Source: Gamsiella multidivaricata (lineage: Eukaryota > Mortierellomycota > Mortierellomycetes > Mortierellales > Mortierellaceae). From it: DNA of 64,000 nt. Under the pieces are notes generated by a model. That model was not told the DNA's origin and did no database searches. It was given only the letters and a program-made list of their open reading frames with translations. A program made the translations under genes and the position numbers. Below are positions 58,574-64,000 of this stretch, in pieces. Within the stretch, counting starts at the first letter, position 1. The number at the start of each line of letters is the position of its first letter. The stretch covers positions 620,001 to 684,000 of the forward strand of contig NW_026251711.1 of the NCBI RefSeq assembly GCF_025024155.1, written 5' to 3'.

Positions 58574-60733
58574 ACGCTCAGCCAGCGTAGCGTAAGGAAG
58601 CAGGAATACATTCGACGTGCTATGGTAAACATGACAGGCAATCGACTGCGTAATCAAGACGACTTGGACCGTGCTTTCGACAGAGAAGAGCACAGACTCG
58701 ATCAACAATGGATTAAACAGAAGCGGGCACAACTGAAAGTAGTACAGAGGCACCTTCGGCAACAAATGCAGCAGGCAGAACAGCAAACACGGGAACAACA
58801 GCGACAATTGGAAGAGGAGCGGCGGCGGGCAGAACAGCAAGAGAGTGACCGACAGCGGCAGCTGGAAGAGGAGCGGCAGCAGGAGAAGCAACAGCAGGAG
58901 GAGCAACGACGCCTGCGGGACATCGAGAGACGGGCTCGATACAGAGAAGAACGACGAAGACGACGCCATTTATATCGTAGATATATGAATGTGGATGCAG
59001 AGGCGTGTATAGACCACTTGCATGAGGATGCGCACAAGGCGGTGGACAATATGACGACACCTGTTCGCCAACCATTGCCGGCAGTATCAGATGAAATTGA
59101 GCGAGATTTACTGGGATTGGCGCTCCAGGTACCAACAATCCAGCAAATTCGGACAGCTAGGAGACGTTTGCAAACACATCGAAGGCTTCACTTCTGCTCG
59201 GATGGGTCAGTGATTCACAACGGCACAGAGCAGGTCAGTGCAGCATTCGGAGTTGTCGTTTCTGTGGATGGTGGTCCCTACACAACGGCGTTCAGTGGAC
59301 GGGTCGGGGGATACGCGTCGTCAACAATTGCAGAGATGTGTGGGCTCTTAGCAACAATTCTTATCAGCCCAAGGGAAGAGAACGTCGACATCTACATCGA
59401 CAATCTCACAGTCGTCAACAATTTCAAGGAGTTGGTGCAGCAGCGGGATTCAGCAACAGCAAGGCAGCGTTTGAGATCTGCAGATGCACAGTGGTGGGCG
59501 ATGGTGCATTATGCCTTCTTGCAACAAGGACAAGGTATATCTGTGCATTGGGTACGAGGACATGCTGGACACCGTGGCAACGAGGCTGCAGACACTGTTG
59601 CCAAGGCAGCACATGGGATCGATACAGGACTATGGAGGCTAGACGCAACGCAGCACCATGATTTGAAATGCCACGCACAGTTTGCAACACACAGTGCAGA
59701 CCTGGACTTGAGGAGGATACTGAAGTTGCAGTCCGCGGTACGGCACCATTATCAGTGGACATTGCAGCATCGAACGAGGACCTACATCAAGGATTGGCGG
59801 TCGGTAGCATGGGCGCCCACGCTACGGATCTTACACGATAACAACCCGCCAAAGCGCTTATACACCAGCCTGGAAGACTGTCGTTTACGTTCGCACAGGA
59901 TCAAGAAGCTGCATGGAGATTTGCCGACATTGCAGGCGATGAAGAAACGACATCCAGATACCTACCAAACGGACATATGTCGTAGGTGTGAGAGGGAACC
60001 AGAGACGAACGATCATCTTTGGCGTTGTTCAGCTACCTTGTGCGACCAGCGACAAGAGTGGAGGGACGCGGTGGAGGAAGTGGAGTTGAATGGATATCGT
60101 GCATGGAGACAGGCAGTGCGAAAATGGGAACAGGAGAGAGAGGAGGCCGAACGGAAGGACAAGCCCTTCACTGCGACTTGTCCCAACTTCTCGGCAACAG
60201 GAACGAAGGCTATCTGGGAGTCAATGCAGTGGATTCAGGGGACGGCGGAAAGGCGAGGGACATATCGGGTTGCGGAAGAAGAGGAGCCGGAGAGTGAGGC
60301 AGATTGGGAGGTCAAGGACTTATACCGAGGTTTGGTGCCAACGGGACTCATTGAGACCTGGAAGCAGCTATTTACCACCACCAAGTGGATTGCGACGATC
60401 ATGGTGACAAAGTTCGTGAGCAGGATCGAAGAATTTGGCAGGACCAAGATATGGAACAAACGATGCGAGGACACTGTCGCCTGGGAAAAGTCAGTTGGAA
60501 TCACCTTCATGAGCAAACGCGCCGGAGGACGCAACGGTGATCGGGGACACCAACGTAGTGTTGGTGATTTCTCTGATTTGAAAGGGAGACGGTTACTTGC
60601 AACGGAAATCCAGGAAGGTAGACGGACCGCGGATTATAGGGTGCTACAGCATTGCTTGGGGCGAGGGAAGTTGGACATAATGGAGGGGTTATTCGGTTTA
60701 AAAACAACTTTATTAACATTGGATCTGGATTAG
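58559..60733 (+). CDS. RNase H and zinc-knuckle protein of retroelement
   Basis: A 724-residue ORF. The first ATG (58559) lies inside the target duplication, so the first five codons come from host sequence; the first Met inside the element is residue 22. Residues about 50-140 form a Glu/Gln/Arg-rich coiled coil. An RNase H domain follows at about 208-352, with D215 (CSDGS), E259 (IAEMCG), D281 (YIDN) and D345 (NEAAD), plus H335 (RGHAGH), so all catalytic positions are filled. A CX2CX8HX3C zinc knuckle uses C474, C477, H486 and C490. About 230 residues of Trp/Arg-rich C-terminal domain follow, which is also conserved in the older copy on the other strand. No reverse-transcriptase motif (YxDD) or endonuclease is present. 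The frame is intact, suggesting recent activity. Confidence 0.8.
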   Translation: MVVNRTLSQRSVRKQEYIRRAMVNMTGNRLRNQDDLDRAFDREEHRLDQQWIKQKRAQLKVVQRHLRQQMQQAEQQTREQQRQLEEERRRAEQQESDRQRQLEEERQQEKQQQEEQRRLRDIERRARYREERRRRRHLYRRYMNVDAEACIDHLHEDAHKAVDNMTTPVRQPLPAVSDEIERDLLGLALQVPTIQQIRTARRRLQTHRRLHFCSDGSVIHNGTEQVSAAFGVVVSVDGGPYTTAFSGRVGGYASSTIAEMCGLLATILISPREENVDIYIDNLTVVNNFKELVQQRDSATARQRLRSADAQWWAMVHYAFLQQGQGISVHWVRGHAGHRGNEAADTVAKAAHGIDTGLWRLDATQHHDLKCHAQFATHSADLDLRRILKLQSAVRHHYQWTLQHRTRTYIKDWRSVAWAPTLRILHDNNPPKRLYTSLEDCRLRSHRIKKLHGDLPTLQAMKKRHPDTYQTDICRRCEREPETNDHLWRCSATLCDQRQEWRDAVEEVELNGYRAWRQAVRKWEQEREEAERKDKPFTATCPNFSATGTKAIWESMQWIQGTAERRGTYRVAEEEEPESEADWEVKDLYRGLVPTGLIETWKQLFTTTKWIATIMVTKFVSRIEEFGRTKIWNKRCEDTVAWEKSVGITFMSKRAGGRNGDRGHQRSVGDFSDLKGRRLLATEIQEGRRTADYRVLQHCLGRGKLDIMEGLFGLKTTLLTLDLD

Positions 60734-60921
60734 GAGACGTGTATCGCGCAACAGGTCACGCAGGAGTTAGGTTAGGCTAGCTATGCGACATGGGTTATGA
60801 ATTTGACGCCTCAAGCCAACATAGTTGGTAGGGGATGCGGCTCTGCCGTGCATGGAAGGCATCTATGGCTTCAAGGCCTTTGCGGACCATGCGTCTTGTG
60901 CTCATGGGGATTTATGTTAAT

Positions 60922-60949
<28 letters not shown>
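58574..60949 (+). mobile_element. Non-LTR-type retroelement with RNase H ORF, poly(A), 19-bp TSD
   Basis: A 2,376-bp insertion ending in TTATGTTAATA plus a run of about 28 A, flanked by the 19-bp direct repeat CTCCATGGTTGTCAACCGC (58555-58573 and 60950-60968). The poly(A) tail and the long target duplication show target-primed retrotransposition. It carries one long ORF with RNase H but no reverse transcriptase, so it is either 5'-truncated or a non-autonomous RNase H-type element mobilised by a partner. It sits in an older copy of the same family in opposite orientation. Confidence 0.85.
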
Positions 60950-60952
<3 letters not shown>

Positions 60953-61527
60953 CATGGTTGTCAACCGCTTCCTCCCTTGCAGGCAATCCAGCAGCGTCCG
61001 ATCCGCTGCGTCTAGGTCAAGCACGGGGCCAGGGCAGCTCCCGTTTACATGGTCAGCGAGTAATGCACCACACGGACATTGGTCATCGTCGCTAATGTAT
61101 CCATACCCATCACTCCAGTCCCCTCTCGGTCCCTTGTATGGAGTTCGTTTCATCTTGGCTGTGATCCCCCATTCTCGCTCTCGAGCAATGGTGGCCTTGC
61201 AGTGTGGTTTCCAGATCAGCTCCGTAGCTTTCTCCTCAATAAAGCCGACGAACTTGTGAATGACCTGGCGCGCAATCGACGATGGCGAGGTAAAAAGGCT
61301 GCCCCACTCCTTGATAAGGCTGACGGGTGTGATGCCACGGCATAAATCGCTGATACTCCAGGTCAGATCCGGAGAGCGGTCATAATACTCGTCGCCTTTG
61401 AGCATTGATCGGGTCCCGGCGATACAGGATAGACCTCGGATGTGGGTCTCATTGTTAGGACAAACCCATCGAATGGGTTTCGGTGCAGCAGCGGCGGCTC
61501 CAGCGCGGATCCTATCACGCTCTTGCT
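60950..61527 (-). pseudogene. C-terminal fragment of older RNase H retroelement ORF
   Basis: On minus, an open frame from about 61527 carries a zinc-knuckle-like CPNNETHIRGLSC, then DLCRGITPVSLIKEWGSLF and IWKPHC..TIAREREWGIT. These align by eye with DLYRGLVPTGLIETWKQLF and IWNKRC..TVAWEKSVGIT in the intact plus-strand ORF. The frame runs into the inserted element at 60950 and resumes at 58573, ending at 58528. The two copies are clearly diverged, so this one is older. Upstream it is cut by a stop near 61527, and RNase H is missing. Confidence 0.7.
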
Positions 61528-61685
61528 ACTTCTTGCTGTTCTTGTTGTATGCGGTCGTTGCAGCTCGTCCCCACTTATCGGGGGCTATAGATCGTGCATT
61601 TAAGGAAAGTTGCACTTATGGAATGTGCTCTTGCTCAAAAATTAAATATATATAAGCTTCATTACAGCAACGTTCAGCAAAGCCC

Positions 61686-61757
61686 GCCCGCTTAGCTCAT
61701 TGGTAGAGCGTCTGCCTAGTAAGCAGAAGGTAGCAGGTTCGATCCCTGCAGTGGGCA
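61686..61757 (+). tRNA. tRNA-Thr (anticodon AGT)
   Basis: A 72-nt cloverleaf. The acceptor stem pairs GCCCGCT with AGTGGGC, the D arm is GCTC/GAGC, the anticodon stem TCTGC/GCAGA encloses loop CTAGTAA (anticodon AGT), and the T arm is GCAGG/CCTGC with loop TTCGATC. The A box (TAGCTCATTGG) and B box (GGTTCGATCC) are intact. It has no intron. A short T-run downstream (about 61774-61790) can end Pol III transcription. Confidence 0.95.
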
Positions 61758-61853
61758 CTTACAGATGTCTCCGCGTTATCTTTTGTTGTTTTGTTGAACA
61801 TTTTACTGCAGGGAATTGTTTACGGAAGGAGTTATTCTATCTCGCCGTCTGCC

Positions 61854-62123
61854 TGGCAACCTGGGTTGTCAGTCTTATTTGGCAACCCATGCGGAAATCC
61901 AATTGCCACATTGAGCATGCAAGTCAATTCCCGCAGGAAACCTATGTGCCTGAAAATCGGCCTATGGCCCAAGTAATGCCTTTCCTGTGTTCACACGGCG
62001 GTTGATCCACGAGAGGGTCTGTTTTTTACGCTCAGGTTGCCTTTATCTTCGGCGAATGCACCAAGTATCCTACATGGACTTCCTGCAGGGGTTGTCAAGT
62101 AAGACTGACAACCCAGGTTGCCA
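61854..62123. repeat. Small inverted-repeat (foldback/MITE-like) element
   Basis: TGGCAACCTGGGTTGTCAGTCTTA (61854-61877, 24 bp; first 20 bases TGGCAACCTGGGTTGTCAGT) has a perfect inverted copy at 62100-62123. Both arms continue inward with partial similarity for about 25 bp more (TTGGCAACCC against TTGACAACCC). The whole is 270 bp. No convincing target duplication is seen. Confidence 0.65.
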
Positions 62124-62839
62124 AATAATTTTTTTCTTTCTCTGACAGCGAAATAGCATCATTGGCACGAAGCTGGTAACACTGTCAAAAGATTTTGGTG
62201 GATAGACGCATCTGGCCTGCCAGATATGCTGCCATGGTAAGAGTTCACTGGCGCCGTGACTATTGCCGGAGATGTAGATAACGACAGCTTGAACTACAGA
62301 GACTAATGGTTGGTTGGTGTATTTAAGGTCAAGGCGTCGAGAAATACGTGGTAGGATGTAGACAGGATCTGACTTTAAGTGAAATAGCATCACGTACTGC
62401 GCTACCTAATATGCATGGGACTAACGGGCAGTGACAACGATTGGCTTTTTCAGAGCGTCAAATGATGGTGCTGGGGGCAAGCCATTATTTAGTACGAACG
62501 CGCCCAAATCCAATTCGTGCAACTTATAACATCAAATGGCATAATCAGAGCGACAGAATAAATGAACGCGCTGCTTACGATTATTTTCTGCGCAAGTGTT
62601 TTATTTAACGTTAATGCAAGGTGTTGTAGTAAATTCATGAGAATCCTAAGTCGCCAAGTAACGGTTACAGTTCACGCGTCAAGAAATGTGCGGGTAATAC
62701 ATTCGCCGTTTATGTTCCCATGGAACTTACCGGCATGCCTCCCAGTGCATTCCTCGGCGCGTGAAATGGATCCAGCTTCCTTCGTCGTCGCCTTTATACC
62801 TGCAGGTAAATGATCGAGGTACGGAAACAGCTCTCGATC
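62124..62839. other. Intergenic region
   Basis: Between the inverted-repeat element and the 3' end of the cyclin gene. No supported gene is seen. Confidence 0.5.
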
Positions 62840-64000
62840 CTATGTCCGCTCGAATGACAGTAGCTGTCTGTAGCCTCTTCGTTCCTGCTCCTGCTCCCGA
62901 TGCTGCTCAAGCGCCTGCTGCTTGATCCACTTCATGACGAAGGGCGAAGCACACAATTTCTTCTTGCCAGAGTATACGCGATATGCAAACGAATCCTCGA
63001 TTCCTTCATAGTTAAGGAAGTTCATCATGTCTAATGTCGCGACCTCCACCTGCTCCACTCCGTAGCCAGAGAATTTTTGCATGCTCTCATCCTATTGTCA
63101 CAGAAAGGTGTTGGAATATAGCATTTCCCCAAGGAATCAAATGCCGCAGCTGCACTGAACTTACCCATTCCATCCGACCATCTATCCAGCGACCTAGATT
63201 CAGTGCTGCTGCCGCCTGCAATGACGGTTTGTAGTGTAGGAACTGTGGATGAGACTGGATCGCCACTAGAATATACTTTGCCAAAGTCCGTGCCTTGATT
63301 TCGGAGCCGTCCGCAATGGTACACCGCCTCAGAAACGACATGGGACCTGGCCATCCCAGATTGTAGTCAATCATACGCAGAAACGATCGTTCCAACTTTC
63401 GGAAATCTTCGTCCTCGATAGGGATTCCGAATTTCCGTAGTTCATAGACAAAGAGTGCCAGAGAAACATTTGCGTTCCGTTCCTCGAATTTCGACGCGAT
63501 CAACAGGCATGCGAAACCACGTACAATCATACACTGGCGTTCATGCATCTGCTTTCGAGCAGATACCTCGCCACTGGGGTGATTGAGCATGCTGAGGATC
63601 CTGTCAAAGATATTGACGGCTAGGAAGAAGGTCTCGAGATGCATATTTAAATGCTCATGATACTGCGTGAGAATATTAACGACTTCCCATCGCATCTGCC
63701 AGATATGGGTTGACATCCACTCCTCGTGCCTCACATTCGGCGCCAGTATAACCTAAATTAGTGGTGTAAAGCAAGCCTCAGCTTATAAAGATCGCCGATA
63801 AAAATAAGACGCGCGTTCCTTGAGCAGACACATCCATAATTACCTCCATTTCGCGCATATATTGAAAGATATCAGCCGCGTATTCGTTCACCAGCATGAG
63901 GTCATTCTCCCTCTCACGCGCTTGCTCGGTCGCCGGACAATATGAAGTCTGGTATGGCTTCACGCGCTTGACAATCCGCTCCTCATCTGGAGTAAGCTGA
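62840..64000 (-). CDS. B-type (mitotic) cyclin, 5' end beyond window
   Basis: The 3' part of a gene: exons 64000-63844 (runs off the window), 63752-63165 and 63091-62840, joined in phase 0 by GT-AG introns of 91 and 73 bp. Residues ENDLMLVNEYAADIFQYMREME followed by EEWMSTHIWQMRWEVVNILTQYH and LHLETFFLAVNIFDRIL-type sequence form the N-terminal cyclin box of B-type cyclins, which bind and activate the mitotic Cdk. Then come QCMIVRGFACLLIASKFEE and a cyclin_C-like part (ARTLAKYILVAIQ, LQAAAALNLGRW). The destruction box would lie upstream of the window. The usual cyclin-box Arg-Lys context is partly altered (HLNMHLET), so it may be a divergent paralogue. Confidence 0.85.

Overview
This window looks like nuclear DNA of an early-diverging (zygomycete-grade) fungus, most likely a Mortierella-type species. 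The basis is short GT-AG introns, many poly-Gln and poly-Ser runs, a fungal gene set (type II NADH dehydrogenase, ELL-associated factor, proteinase-K-type subtilase, TM9 nonaspanin), a Crinkler-type ATPase relic, and a short-chain-type L-threonine 3-dehydrogenase. The lineage is inferred from family content, not from a database search. Exon models were made by eye; each junction listed keeps the reading frame.

Left end (1-8.6 kb): transposon-rich. A broken Crinkler-like P-loop ATPase gene, a PIF/Harbinger element (Myb-like ORF plus DDE transposase with a frameshift, inside an 18-bp inverted repeat), a broken Mutator-like transposase fragment, then about 2.8 kb without a recognisable gene.

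Middle (8.7-47.9 kb): ordinary gene-dense chromosome. In order: secreted subtilase; poly-Gln protein with a SERTA-like motif rebuilt across an intron; unrecognised low-complexity protein; ELL-associated factor (EAF, four exons); mitochondrial alternative NADH dehydrogenase with a GC-AG intron; unrecognised protein; HAD phosphatase; mitochondrial scramblase-family protein; secreted 2H phosphoesterase; low-complexity protein with a weak peroxin-like motif; secreted pepsin-type protease; mitochondrial L-threonine 3-dehydrogenase. Several products are mitochondrial (NADH dehydrogenase, scramblase, threonine dehydrogenase, COQ8), which fits respiratory and ubiquinone metabolism, but the genes are independently transcribed and not an operon.

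Right part (48-64 kb): accessory DNA between conserved genes. A 1,573-bp foldback element with 629-bp near-identical arms and a 9-bp target duplication lies just before the TM9SF gene. COQ8 follows, convergent with it. Then come a PD-(D/E)XK-like gene, a nested cluster of non-LTR retroelements (a 2.4-kb RNase H-bearing copy inserted into an older relative, plus a 50-bp micro-insertion with an 18-bp target duplication), a tRNA-Thr, a small inverted-repeat element and the 3' part of a B-type cyclin gene. The most novel-looking items are the RNase H-only retroelement and the long-arm foldback element.
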